Below are positions 26,361 through 35,077 of a stretch of 64,000 nucleotides of DNA, piece by piece (positions within the stretch are counted from its first letter, which is position 1; every line of letters starts with the position of its first letter). The notes below the pieces were generated by a model. The model searched no databases. It had not been told where the DNA came from and saw nothing but the letters and a program-made list of their open reading frames with translations. Origin of the DNA: Dyella sp. S184. GTDB taxonomy: Bacteria; Pseudomonadota; Gammaproteobacteria; Xanthomonadales; Rhodanobacteraceae. The translations under genes were made by a program, and so were the position numbers. The stretch covers positions 284,196-348,195 of the forward strand of contig NZ_LMUE01000009.1 of assembly GCF_009766065.1 (NCBI RefSeq), read 5' to 3'.

Positions 26361-26750
26361 TCAGAACGCGGTCGGGCCGACCGAACCGAGCCAGCGACGG
26401 ACCTTGGCGGGGTCCTTCTCGTCCATGTAGAAAAAGTGCGTCATCGTCGGTCGCACGACCGGCAGCGCCGGATCGTCGAAGGTCATCCGCACCTTGCCAT
26501 GGAATACCTTGATCGAGCCGCCGTCCCAGTATTCCACGACGTCGTGGTGGGCGGTGAAGCCGCGATCGATGAACTGGCGAAGATTCTCGCGAATGGTGTC
26601 ACGGCCGTGCCAGTCGGCTACACCGAGGTTACAGACGGCATCGTGCGCGAAACAGTCAAAACCCTTGCCGAAGGTCTTGTCGTCGATCTCCATCCAGAAA
26701 TCGAGCAGCCACTGCGGCGGGTCTTTGCGGGTGAAAGTCATCGTGGTCAT
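26361..26750 (-). CDS. SnoaL-like NTF2-fold protein
   Basis: The ATG at 26750 follows AGGAGAG by about seven bases. The 129-residue protein is a single NTF2-like domain: WLLDFWMEIDDKTFGKGFDC, then GRDTIRENLRQFIDRGFTAH and the core strands VVEYWDGGSIKVFHGKVRMT. Members include polyketide cyclases and limonene-epoxide-hydrolase-like proteins, and many have no known reaction. It is divergent from the DUF1428 gene at 26988 and upstream of the XRE gene at 25402. Confidence 0.8.
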   Translation of the reverse strand: MTTMTFTRKDPPQWLLDFWMEIDDKTFGKGFDCFAHDAVCNLGVADWHGRDTIRENLRQFIDRGFTAHHDVVEYWDGGSIKVFHGKVRMTFDDPALPVVRPTMTHFFYMDEKDPAKVRRWLGSVGPTAF

Positions 26751-26987
26751 CGCATCTCTCCTGAGTATCTGGATAGGCGCCTGACAAGGCGCCTGGAGTT
26801 ACCCGAATGTCAGTCGATGCGCATCGTTTCGTCGGGTGCGGTGTCACTATCGGTGACATGCTGCCTGCCAGCAATGACGTGCGAGGTAATAAAAGACGCG
26901 TCGAATTCAGGTCTCAGTCGATCCTCGATGCACTCGTTCGTCGCTTGGAAGAAGATAACCATACCGACCCCCGCCGAGGAGACACCC

Positions 26988-27347
26988 ATGTCCTACATCG
27001 ATGGTTTCGTGATCGCCGTATCCAACGCCAACCGCGAGCGGTTCATTGGGCACGCCAGGACCTTTGACCCCATTTTTATGGAGTTCGGCGCCACACGGGT
27101 GGTGGAATGCTGGGGCGACGATGTGCCCGAAGGCAAGCTCACCGATTTCCGTCGCGCCGTGCAGGCAGAAAAAGACGAATCCGTGGTGTTCTCCTGGATC
27201 GAATGGCCCGACAAGGCTACCCGCGATGCCGGCATGGAGAAGTTCATGAAAGATCCGCGCCTGGATGCAGCCGGCGACGTGCCCTTCGACGGCAAACGCA
27301 TGATCTTCGGCGGTTTCGCGCCAGTGGTAAGCCTGTCGGCGTATTGA
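26988..27347 (+). CDS. DUF1428 family protein
   Basis: The ATG at 26988 follows GAGGAG by six bases. The 119-residue product starts MSYIDGFVIAVSNANRERF and contains VVECWGDDVPEGKLTDFRRA and VVFSWIEWPDKATRD, the DUF1428 signature (a ferredoxin-like alpha-beta fold related to antibiotic monooxygenase dimers). The function is not established. An intrinsic-terminator-like stem overlaps its stop codon (27331-27361). It is divergent from the NTF2-like gene. Confidence 0.85.
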   Translation: MSYIDGFVIAVSNANRERFIGHARTFDPIFMEFGATRVVECWGDDVPEGKLTDFRRAVQAEKDESVVFSWIEWPDKATRDAGMEKFMKDPRLDAAGDVPFDGKRMIFGGFAPVVSLSAY

Positions 27348-27361
27348 TGGCGCCGACAGGC
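27331..27361 (+). terminator. Stem-loop terminator overlapping the DUF1428 stop codon
   Basis: GCCTGTCGGCG (27331-27341) pairs perfectly with 27351-27361 around the loop TATTGATGG, and the stop codon TGA (27345-27347) lies in the loop. An 11-base GC-rich stem is strong, but only a weak T-rich stretch (CCTCTTCG) follows, so termination may be partial or bidirectional with the convergent gene at 27402. Confidence 0.6.
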
Positions 27362-27401
27362 CTCTTCGAAACCCGGGGTCAGACAGTGTTTTGCGCGGGG
27401 A

Positions 27402-29282
27402 TCATGGCGATGCGTGGGCCGGTATGCGATCCGCCAGCACCAGGTCCGCGGTCTGCGCGTTGCCATTGCGCTGGAATGCGACAGCGACATGCGTGCCAGA
27501 CGGAAGCTCGCGCCACTGCCGACGCCAGTCGGTCAACGATTTTGTGGAAACCGCGGCATGACCGATCGCGGTAACACGGTCCCCCACACGCATGCCGGCA
27601 CGCTCGGCGGCACTGCCCTGTGCGACATCAACAATCTTCAATGCATCGCCATCGGCGAACAGCCACAGTCCACTGCGATCGAAAAGGTCGGGTTTGCCGA
27701 AATCCGCGTTCGGTGCGAGATACATCTTCCGGTTCGCGTAATCGAACGTCACCGTGAAGCGGTGCAAGGCGCCGCCACCAAGGTTGCCGGCGACATTCGG
27801 ATCGCTGAATGCGCCCTTGTCGCTGATGGAGAGATCGCCAGCGATGTCTTTGACAGCGAGTGCACCGAGCTTCAACGTGCCGAAGCGCGCCGGCCGCCCG
27901 CGCGCCGCGCCGCCTACGCCCCAGCCGACCACCGCTTCGGGCGAGGCGACATATTTCGCGACCAGACCGTGTGAACGCACGAAGGGCGAGCTTAACGTGA
28001 GGGAATCGCGCGAACCGGTATCGACGGTGAGCACGACAGGCATGCCATCGAGCTCGCCCGAAATCTCCGGGGTCGTGCCAGCGAGCTTGAAGTCCAGCGC
28101 TGCCGCACCCACCGGTGGCTCGAATTTCTTCGGGTCGACCAGGGTCAACACTTTGTTCGCATAGTCGATCTGTACGACGAAGCGGCGGAACATCTCGTAA
28201 CCGACCAGGCCGTCGATCGGCATGCCCTCGATCTGCGGCAGATTGCCCAGGTCGACCACGTAGAACATCGGATCGGAAAGCGTTGCCTCACCCACACGCA
28301 CCTGCTTTCCCCTCGCGAAGGCCAGGTCGGTCGGATTCTCGCCCGCACCATTGACCGCCATGCGGCCGGCGCTGGCGAGTCCGAATTTCTTCGCCGCCGC
28401 GGGTGTCAGCAGGCTGATGCCGCCGGTATCGACGAGGAATCTTGCCGGCTTGCCATCGACAGCCCCATCGACATAGATGTGATTGTTGACCAGCTCGAAC
28501 GGCACCTTGCTGATGCCGCTCGAGTTGTCGATGTGCGCAGTCGCAGCCATCGAAGGCACCGCGAAATCGCGGTCGGCGACTGTGACGTTCGCGTCGACGC
28601 GATCGAACTGCACTTCGTGGTGATTGCGCGGATCGGTACGGCCGGCGGCATCGGCCTGGTCGTCGGCGATGTGGAATGGAAGGCGGACACCATCGACATT
28701 GCGGTAGTCATCGAACGTCGTCGTGAGCGTGTCTCCACCCATCTTCCGCACGCTTCGCGCCAGCAGGCCGGTGTCGGCCGCAAACCAGAGCATCACTGGA
28801 TTGCCACCCTCCGGTGTCGCGTCGACGACGTTGTACTGCTTGCCGTTGATTTCATGCGTTTCCACCTTGCCGTACGTCGCGTGGCCACGCTTCGGATACC
28901 AGAATGCGGACGCGTTCAGCCATGCATCGCTACGTGCGCTGCGTACGGCGTCAGGGTCGTCGATTACCGCAACTTCGCCGCCGGGAGAACGCGACCACGC
29001 ATGCGTGCCGTCGTAGCCATCGGCCCCATCGATCGGGCCGATCGTGTAGCTGTCGCTGGAACGGCCAGTCAGCAGATCCTCGGTCTGGTGGAATTTACCC
29101 TTGAGGCCACCCGCGCTGAGGCTTCCTGCGCTTTGCAGCGAATGCAGGCTATCCCAACGCGCGCCACCGCTCGCGGCCTTGTAACGTGCGAACACCGCGT
29201 TTGCATCCTCGCCCTGCGCCGCTGTGGCGAGTAACAGCGCGATCGTGCCAGTCAGCACCGATGCCACCATTCTTCTGGTCAT
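27402..29282 (-). CDS. Secreted aspartyl protease-like protein with PDZ domain
   Basis: ATG 29282 is favoured because GGAG lies eight bases upstream; an in-frame ATG at 29297 also exists. A signal peptide (MTRRMVASVLTGTIALLLAT) is followed by a beta-rich lipoprotein-like domain of about 230 residues. Two retropepsin-like lobes then follow: FLVDTGGISLLTPAAAKKFG and VLTVDTGSRDSLTLSS each carry the catalytic D-T-G triad, so both active-site halves lie in one chain. The C-terminal PDZ domain contains SAAERAGMRVGDRVTAIGHA. It probably cleaves or scavenges periplasmic peptides. It is divergent from the winged-helix regulator at 29374. Confidence 0.85.
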   Translation of the reverse strand: MTRRMVASVLTGTIALLLATAAQGEDANAVFARYKAASGGARWDSLHSLQSAGSLSAGGLKGKFHQTEDLLTGRSSDSYTIGPIDGADGYDGTHAWSRSPGGEVAVIDDPDAVRSARSDAWLNASAFWYPKRGHATYGKVETHEINGKQYNVVDATPEGGNPVMLWFAADTGLLARSVRKMGGDTLTTTFDDYRNVDGVRLPFHIADDQADAAGRTDPRNHHEVQFDRVDANVTVADRDFAVPSMAATAHIDNSSGISKVPFELVNNHIYVDGAVDGKPARFLVDTGGISLLTPAAAKKFGLASAGRMAVNGAGENPTDLAFARGKQVRVGEATLSDPMFYVVDLGNLPQIEGMPIDGLVGYEMFRRFVVQIDYANKVLTLVDPKKFEPPVGAAALDFKLAGTTPEISGELDGMPVVLTVDTGSRDSLTLSSPFVRSHGLVAKYVASPEAVVGWGVGGAARGRPARFGTLKLGALAVKDIAGDLSISDKGAFSDPNVAGNLGGGALHRFTVTFDYANRKMYLAPNADFGKPDLFDRSGLWLFADGDALKIVDVAQGSAAERAGMRVGDRVTAIGHAAVSTKSLTDWRRQWRELPSGTHVAVAFQRNGNAQTADLVLADRIPAHASP

Positions 29283-29373
29283 GCCCGTCTCCGTCATAGG
29301 GTGGTCTGCCGCTTGTATGGCGGCAATCTACATTGAATAATTCATCATAATTTCAACAAAGGCAACCCAACCG

Positions 29374-30042
29374 ATGGCACAGAAAAAGACAACGAGTGGC
29401 ATCGTCGAGGATGCGAAAAGGATCGCTGTGTTGTCGACCCCGATCCGGATCGAGCTGGTCACGGCGATCCAGGCGCTGGGCGGCGTAGCGACGGTGGCTG
29501 AGCTCGCGATGCAGCTCGGCCGATCCGCCGACGGGCTTTACTACCATTTGCGCACGCTTGTGCGTGGCGGTTTGCTGGAGGAAATCATCGATGCCGACGC
29601 GCGCCGCTATCGCCTGGTAACGGCTCCCGGGGAACGCATGCGCCTGCGCTACAAGCCCGGCGCGACCGCGAATGCAAAAGCCGTTGCGCGCGTCGCCGCC
29701 AGCATGTCGCGACTCGCGCAGCGCGATTTCGTGCGCGCACTGGCCAATTCCGACACGATCGTCGAAGGACCAGCACGCGAACTATGGGTGGCACGACTTC
29801 GAGGCTGGGCCGATCCTGCTGATTTGTTGGAAGTGAATCGCCTGCTGCAGCGCCTGTCCGACTTGCTGCTTGGCACGCGCCCAAAGCCGGACGGCAAACT
29901 CGTCGCATTCCACTGGATCCTCGCGCCTATCGACGCGAAACCCGCACGGCGCGACGCAGCAGCCAATTCGGCGCATCGTCGAGCACCGACGGATAGCGCG
30001 ATTGCAAAGAATCCGTCGGTCTCTCGGAAGCGGCACACCTGA
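29374..30042 (+). CDS. ArsR-like winged-helix transcriptional regulator
   Basis: This 222-residue protein has an N-terminal winged helix (IRIELVTAIQALGGVATVAE, LAMQLGRSADGLYYHLRTLV) and a longer C-terminal helical part than standard ArsR proteins. The C-terminal region (AQRDFVRALANSDTIVEGPA, VNRLLQRLSDLLLGTRP) is typical of HTH_20-type regulators. It is divergent from the aspartyl protease gene; the AT-rich interval 29298-29373 contains TTGAA and TTCAA arms 14 bases apart as a possible operator. It probably regulates the protease. Confidence 0.8.
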   Translation: MAQKKTTSGIVEDAKRIAVLSTPIRIELVTAIQALGGVATVAELAMQLGRSADGLYYHLRTLVRGGLLEEIIDADARRYRLVTAPGERMRLRYKPGATANAKAVARVAASMSRLAQRDFVRALANSDTIVEGPARELWVARLRGWADPADLLEVNRLLQRLSDLLLGTRPKPDGKLVAFHWILAPIDAKPARRDAAANSAHRRAPTDSAIAKNPSVSRKRHT

Positions 30043-30096
30043 CGCGCTTTACCTCACACGGCCCCTTTCCTCTGACACCTTCTTTAACCGATGCCC

Positions 30097-30969
30097 TCAC
30101 GCATGGGCGCCAATCGTCGCCAGCTCGCCCAACGCATCCTTGTCGAGCCGGATCGTTGCGGCGGCCAGGTTCTCGCGCAAGTGCACCAATGAGGACGTAC
30201 CCGGGATCAGCAGGATGTTGGGTGCGCGTGCCAGCAACCATGCCAGCGCCACCTGCATCGGGGTTTCGCCCAATCGGCGTGCCACGTCGGACAAGACGTC
30301 CGACTGTAGCGGGGTGAAGCCACCCAACGGGAAGAATGGTACGTAGGCGATGCCGTGACGGCCGAGTTCGTCGATCAACGCGTCATCCTCGCGGTGAGCG
30401 AGGTTGTAATGGTTCTGCACGCAGACCACCTCGGCGATGCCGCGCGCCTCGGCCACCTGCGTCGCGGTGACATTGCTCAGGCCCAGGTGCCGGATCAGGC
30501 CGCGTTGCTGCAGTTCCGCCAGCGCGGTGAACTGCCTCGCGATCGAGCCTTCGGCTGGCGCATGCACGTCGCCCATGACGCGCAGATTCACCACGTCCAG
30601 CGCGTCCACGCCGAGGTTGCGCAGGTTGTCGTGCACTGCTGACGTCAATTCGGCCGGACTCTGCGCGGGGTTCCACGACGCGTCGGCGCCGCGCAGTGCG
30701 CCCACCTTGGTGACGATCACCAGATCATCCGGATACGGATGCAGCGCTTCGTGGATCAGCTGGTTGGTCACATGCGGACCATAGAAGTCGCTGGTGTCGA
30801 TGTGATTCACGCCACTCGCCACCGCCTCGCGCAGCACCGCCAGCGCGGCATCGCGATCCTTCGGTGGGCCGAACACGCCGGAGCCGGCCAGTTGCATGGC
30901 GCCATAGCCCATGCGGTTCACCGCGCGACCACCCAGGGCAAACGTGTCCGCCTTCGTGAAGTTGCTCAT
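30097..30969 (-). CDS. Aldo/keto reductase (YdbC-like)
   Basis: ATG 30969 is chosen over the long upstream extension because GGAGAA lies six bases before it. The 290-residue TIM-barrel enzyme has GYGAMQLAG near the N-terminus, the catalytic D-x-x-x-x-Y in DTSDFYGP, the lysine in VIVTKVGAL and the NADPH-binding tail LLIPGTSSLVHLREN. The position of the fourth catalytic residue, normally a His, reads VNLRVMGD, so Arg replaces His; this is seen in YdbC/pyridoxal-reductase-like members. It is divergent from the LysR gene at 31082. Confidence 0.85.
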   Translation of the reverse strand: MSNFTKADTFALGGRAVNRMGYGAMQLAGSGVFGPPKDRDAALAVLREAVASGVNHIDTSDFYGPHVTNQLIHEALHPYPDDLVIVTKVGALRGADASWNPAQSPAELTSAVHDNLRNLGVDALDVVNLRVMGDVHAPAEGSIARQFTALAELQQRGLIRHLGLSNVTATQVAEARGIAEVVCVQNHYNLAHREDDALIDELGRHGIAYVPFFPLGGFTPLQSDVLSDVARRLGETPMQVALAWLLARAPNILLIPGTSSLVHLRENLAAATIRLDKDALGELATIGAHA

Positions 30970-31081
30970 GTCGTTCTCCAGGCAAGTGGCGGCCGGTGTG
31001 CCGCCATGCATGCACTGTACGCACATGCCGCTTGCCTGATAATCCGGTGTAATCGGCACGGGCTGTACGGAATTTCGAACA

Positions 31082-31993
31082 ATGGATGCAAATCTGCGCG
31101 ATCTGTTTGCGTTTCTGGCCGTGGTGCGCGCGGGCGGCTTCCGCGAGGGTGCTCGCGCCAGCGGAATGTCGGCCTCGCGGCTGAGCGAGAGCGTGCAGCG
31201 CCTGGAAACCCGGCTGGGTGTACGCCTGCTCCACCGCACCACACGCAGCGTTTCGCCCACCGAGGCCGGCGCACGACTAGCCGAACGGCTGTTCCCCGCG
31301 CTGGGCGAAGTGGAAGCGGCGCTCGACGTGGTCAACCACGACCGCGCCCGCCCAGCCGGCACGCTCAAGCTCAATGTACCGGCCACCGTGGCGCGGCTGG
31401 TGCTGCCGGCTATCGTGACGCCGTTCCTGAAAACCTATCCTGACATCCGCCTGGATGTCATCGTCGAAGACAGCTATGTGGACATGCTTGCTGCCGGCTG
31501 CGACGCCGGCATCCGCTACGACGAGCGGCTGGAGAAGGACATGATCGCCGTGCCGATCGGGCCGCGCATCCAGCGCATGGCCACGGCCGCCGCGCCGGCG
31601 TATCTCGAGACGCATGGCCGGCCGCAGCACCCGCGCGACCTGCTCGCCCACGCCTGCCTGCGCGGGCAGTTCGCCAGCGGCACCATTCCTACCTGGGAAT
31701 TCGAGCGCGACGGCGACATCGTGCGCGTCGATCCCACCGGCCCATTGCTGGTGCGCCTCGGTGCGGCAGTGGACCTGGCAGTCGCCGCGGCGGTCGAGGG
31801 CCTGGGCATCATCCACCTGTTCGAAGCCTGGCTGCAGCCGCACCTGGATAGCGGCGCGCTCGAACCCGTGCTCGAACCCTGGTGGCAGGACTTTAGCGGT
31901 CCGTACCTCTATTACTCCGGTCGCCGCCACCTGCCCACACCGCTGCGGGCGTTCGTGGATTTCGTGAAAGCGGCGGAAGGGGATGGAAGTTGA
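31082..31993 (+). CDS. LysR family transcriptional regulator
   Basis: The 303-residue protein has the LysR helix-turn-helix GFREGARASGMSASRLSESV followed by QRLETRLGVRLLHRTTRSVS, and a PbpE-type effector domain (LAVAAAVEGLGIIHLFEAWL). It belongs to the CrgA-like group. It is divergent from the aldo/keto reductase, and the 112-base gap contains dyad elements such as GTACG/CGTAC, where it probably binds. It has 303 residues, the usual length. Confidence 0.9.
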   Translation: MDANLRDLFAFLAVVRAGGFREGARASGMSASRLSESVQRLETRLGVRLLHRTTRSVSPTEAGARLAERLFPALGEVEAALDVVNHDRARPAGTLKLNVPATVARLVLPAIVTPFLKTYPDIRLDVIVEDSYVDMLAAGCDAGIRYDERLEKDMIAVPIGPRIQRMATAAAPAYLETHGRPQHPRDLLAHACLRGQFASGTIPTWEFERDGDIVRVDPTGPLLVRLGAAVDLAVAAAVEGLGIIHLFEAWLQPHLDSGALEPVLEPWWQDFSGPYLYYSGRRHLPTPLRAFVDFVKAAEGDGS

Positions 31994-32086
31994 GGTGACT
32001 TGATTGCCTCTGGCCCCTGCTTTCCAAGATAAGAGGCTCTGACAGGGGGTACGCTCTCAATTCCCCCGTTGAATGGAGAAGACCAA

Positions 32087-32470
32087 ATGACCCGCATCCT
32101 GTTTGTCGGCCAGAAGCCGGAGACCGTGGATTTTTCCGACCCGTCGCTTCCCCCTGGCTTTGATGCCGACAAGATCAACGCCGGTATCGCCGTTGCAGTC
32201 ACCAAGATCCAGGAACGCGGATGGCAGGGCGACACGTGCATGATCACACCCGACGAAGCCGGCATCTCCACACTCGAAAAACAACTGAAGAGCGCTACCT
32301 ATGACTGTGTGGTGATCGGCGGTGGCCTCAGAATTCCGCCGAAAAGCCTGCCACTGTTCGAGGCGGTGGTGAACATTGTCCATAAGGCAGCGCCGGGCGC
32401 GACCATCGCGTTCAACACGCGCCCGGAGGACACTGCCGACGCCGCGGCCCGCCAGCTTCATCCTGGCTGA
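32087..32470 (+). CDS. Conserved hypothetical protein
   Basis: The ATG at 32087 is preferred over ATG 32069 because GGAGAAG lies seven bases upstream. The 127-residue protein has an alternating alpha/beta pattern (MTRILFVGQKPETVDF, YDCVVIGGGLRIPPKSLPLF, APGATIAFNTRPEDT) suggesting a flavodoxin- or receiver-like Rossmannoid fold. The strand YDCVVIGGGLR resembles a nucleotide-binding strand but lacks a proper G-x-G-x-x-G. No function is assigned. It follows the LysR gene, but about 90 bases with repeat-like sequence intervene. Confidence 0.6.
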   Translation: MTRILFVGQKPETVDFSDPSLPPGFDADKINAGIAVAVTKIQERGWQGDTCMITPDEAGISTLEKQLKSATYDCVVIGGGLRIPPKSLPLFEAVVNIVHKAAPGATIAFNTRPEDTADAAARQLHPG

Positions 32471-32506
32471 CATACGACATATCGTCGACAGGAAAACCTC
32501 GAGTGA

Positions 32507-32542
32507 AGTGCCCTTCCTTTCTCTTGGAAGTGGAAGGGCGCT
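32507..32542 (+). terminator. Probable stem-loop after the hypothetical gene
   Basis: AGTGCCCTTCC (32507-32517) pairs with GGAAGGGCGCT (32532-32542), 11 base pairs with one G-T pair, loop of 14 bases. It lies 36 bases after the stop at 32470. No T-run follows on the plus strand, so it may be a weak terminator or a 3'-end stabiliser. Confidence 0.45.
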
Positions 32543-32708
32543 AAAAATCGTCTCTGGTTGATAACGAAACCTACCTGCCGAAAAGCGAAAGAGGGCATAT
32601 TCATTTATCCATCCGCAGCAGATGAACCTGATTCTCTTGTTGGGGTAAGTTCGATTCCCTGAGCTGCTCCAGCCTTAGACTGTCCTGCCGAGCTTCTGGA
32701 GATTTCAC

Positions 32709-33434
32709 ATGCGCAGCCTGGACTTCAGTTCGTGGCATACGCTTCTTACGACCATGCTCGGACTGTCGCTGATCACGCTGATTGGCGTTGGCATACGACT
32801 GCTGGCCATGCACGCGATCCAGCAGCGGCGCGAACGCGATAACCGCCAGATCAACGAGCGCCTGCGCACGCTCATTGCGGCATACAAGACACTGGGCGGC
32901 TCGTTCACCGGCAATCTCGCGGTCGACCCCAGCCACATGCGCGACCTGCGGCAACGTCACGAACAATCGCTTGCCGACGCGGCCAATCACGCCCCAACCG
33001 AATACGCCACGATGGTGTCAGCCTCTGCTGCGTCGTTGTCCAACGGCGAACGCCCGCGACGCATACGCGACGCTGTCGAAGCCGCCCTGTCCGACATCAT
33101 CCTGCTTGGCACGGAGGATCAGGTGCGGATGGCCGCAAAGGCTGCCACCGAACTGGCTGAAGGGCGCCCTACCCACACCGCTGAACTGGTGACATCGCTG
33201 CGCGATTTCATTCGCCAGGTGCTGGACCTGGAACCCATTCCGCCAACACTGTCCATTCCCATGCAGGGACCGACCCGTATCGCCGCAACGCGGAGCAAGG
33301 GCGAAAGTGGTGGCAAGGGCGAATCCGGCGGTGGCGGCAGCAAGGGCGGCGGCGGATCAGGTGGTGGCATGGGGGGCAGCATGGGCATGGGCGCAAGCCA
33401 CGCTGACGATGACGACACGGACCATCATCACTAG
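32709..33434 (+). CDS. Membrane-anchored protein with Gly-rich, His/Asp C-terminal tail
   Basis: The 241-residue protein has one N-terminal transmembrane helix (TLLTTMLGLSLITLIGVGIR) followed by a charged helical region (QRRERDNRQINERLRTLIAA) and a soluble helical domain to about residue 190. The C-terminus is a low-complexity tail of Gly, Ser, Lys and Met (SKGESGGKGESGGGGSKGGG), then SHADDDDTDHHH. The tail suggests metal binding or a flexible surface-exposed segment. No family is recognised with certainty. It stands alone between the hypothetical gene and the repeat at 33440. Confidence 0.6.
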   Translation: MRSLDFSSWHTLLTTMLGLSLITLIGVGIRLLAMHAIQQRRERDNRQINERLRTLIAAYKTLGGSFTGNLAVDPSHMRDLRQRHEQSLADAANHAPTEYATMVSASAASLSNGERPRRIRDAVEAALSDIILLGTEDQVRMAAKAATELAEGRPTHTAELVTSLRDFIRQVLDLEPIPPTLSIPMQGPTRIAATRSKGESGGKGESGGGGSKGGGGSGGGMGGSMGMGASHADDDDTDHHH

Positions 33435-33439
33435 CCAAG

Positions 33440-33500
33440 TAAGCGGGCCCCCTCAGGTTCACTTTCCAGCAAGTTGCAAGTGAACCTGACCCCGTTTTCG
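33440..33500. repeat. Intergenic inverted repeat (GACCCC/GTTTT family)
   Basis: The left arm includes CCCTCAGGTTCACTTTCC and the right arm TTGCAAGTGAACCTGACCCC followed by GTTTTCG. TCAGGTTCACTT pairs with AAGTGAACCTGA exactly. Sequence and spacing match other copies in this window at 45646, 46938 and 51755. Confidence 0.65.
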
Positions 33501-33529
33501 AGGCAGACCTGCGCCGTCAGTGGCGTGAG

Positions 33530-34963
33530 CTATTGAACCTGCCCCGCCTCCATCAGCAGCGTCTTGGGTTCCAGGTAGGCGCTGATACCCCACTTCCCCA
33601 TTTCGCGTCCCAACCCGGAATGCTTGAAGCCACCGAAGGGTGCGCGCGGCTCATGGGCGAGCGTGTTGATGAGCACCCGGCCTGCATCGATCTGGCGTGC
33701 CACGCGCTCGCAGCGCTGCAGGTCCCTGCCGAACACGACGGCGCTCAAGCCATAGCGCGTGTCGTTGGCGATCGCGACGGCATCGGCTTCGTCCTCATAG
33801 GGAATGATGGTGAGCACGGGTCCGAAGATTTCCTCGCGCGCAATGCGCATCTGGTTGCTGGCCCTGGTGAAGATGGTGGGTTTGACGAACCAGCCCGCAT
33901 GCAAGCCATCGGGGCGACCTTCACCGCCGGCGAGCAGGGTTGCGCCTTCTTCCAGGCCGATGCGTATGTAGTCCTGCACGCGCTCCCATTGCCTGGCGCT
34001 CACCATCGGGCCGATCTCGGTATCGGCTTCACGCGGATCACCCGACTTGATGTGCGAGACAGCTTCTTTCGCGGCTTGCTCGAACTCCGCGAGCCGCTGG
34101 CGCGGCACCAGGATGCGCGTGCCCGCGATGCAGGCCTGGCCGCTATTGAGGAAGCCCGCAAGAAGCACAAGCGGCATGATGCTGGTGAAGTCCGCATCGT
34201 CGAGCACCACGGTGGGCGACTTGCCGCCAAGCTCCAGCGTCACGCGCTTCATCGTGGCCGCACCGGCACTCACCAGATGCTGGCCCACCGCAGATGATCC
34301 GGTGAATGAAATCTTGGCGATATCCGGGTTGCTCGACATCTCCTCGCCGACCACGTCACCGCGGCCGTTGACGATATTGAACACGCCCTTGGGGAGGCCC
34401 GCTTCGTGCAAGGCTTCGGCCACAATCCGTGTCTGCATCGCACTCATCTCACTGGGCTTGATCACGGCCGTGCAGCCCGCGGCCAGCGCAGTGGCGAGCT
34501 TGTTGCAGATGAAGCCGGCATTGCTGTTCCATGGCGTGATCAGGCCCGCGACACCCACCGGCGTCAAGATCACGCGGGCCATGCCGGCCTGCTCTTCGAA
34601 CGCGAAGGATTCGAGCGCTGCCATGGCCTGGGCGATGACATCCGCGGGATAGGATGCCATCCAGCGCGAGCGCTGGGATGGCGCGCCGTATTCGAGCACG
34701 ATCGCCTGCATCAGATCGTCTTCCCGCGCGGCGATGGCCTTGTGCATGCGCCCGAGCGCGGCGAGGCGTTCTTCGCGCGTGGTGTGCGACCACCCGGGCA
34801 ACGCGGCCTTGGCCGCGGCAATCGCGCGGCGCATATCGTGCTCGTCGCCCAGGCGTACCTGGCCAATGACTTCTTCGGTGCTCGGATTATGAAGATCAAA
34901 CCATTCCTGGCCGTGCGGGATGACGAACTCGCCGTCGATGTAGATGTGTTCGATGCGTTGCAT
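33530..34963 (-). CDS. Aldehyde dehydrogenase family protein
   Basis: This 477-residue NAD(P)+-dependent enzyme has the full ALDH set: oxyanion Asn in LITPWNSNAG (N146), nucleotide motif TGSSAVG, general base E244 in VTLELGGKSP and nucleophile C278 in FLNSGQACIAGTR. It oxidises an aldehyde to an acid; the substrate is not evident. It is cytoplasmic and of standard length. It is divergent from the LysR gene at 35078, with operator-like dyads between them, so that regulator probably controls it. Confidence 0.9.
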   Translation of the reverse strand: MQRIEHIYIDGEFVIPHGQEWFDLHNPSTEEVIGQVRLGDEHDMRRAIAAAKAALPGWSHTTREERLAALGRMHKAIAAREDDLMQAIVLEYGAPSQRSRWMASYPADVIAQAMAALESFAFEEQAGMARVILTPVGVAGLITPWNSNAGFICNKLATALAAGCTAVIKPSEMSAMQTRIVAEALHEAGLPKGVFNIVNGRGDVVGEEMSSNPDIAKISFTGSSAVGQHLVSAGAATMKRVTLELGGKSPTVVLDDADFTSIMPLVLLAGFLNSGQACIAGTRILVPRQRLAEFEQAAKEAVSHIKSGDPREADTEIGPMVSARQWERVQDYIRIGLEEGATLLAGGEGRPDGLHAGWFVKPTIFTRASNQMRIAREEIFGPVLTIIPYEDEADAVAIANDTRYGLSAVVFGRDLQRCERVARQIDAGRVLINTLAHEPRAPFGGFKHSGLGREMGKWGISAYLEPKTLLMEAGQVQ

Positions 34964-35026
34964 GTCGGTTTCCTCATTGCGCCGGTTGTGGCAGCTGTGC
35001 GACGCAGTCTAGGAGTACATTACTGT

Positions 35027-35049
35027 GCTTATAAGCCGTCCTATGACGG
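35027..35049. promoter_or_regulatory. Dyad symmetries in the ALDH/LysR divergent region
   Basis: GCTTATAAGC (35027-35036) is a perfect 10-base palindrome, and it is immediately followed by CCGTC-CTAT-GACGG (35036-35049). Both lie between the divergent start codons and are plausible binding sites for the LysR protein encoded at 35078. Confidence 0.4.
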
Positions 35050-35077
35050 ATGAAGCATCCCGAAAATCAGGATAGTT

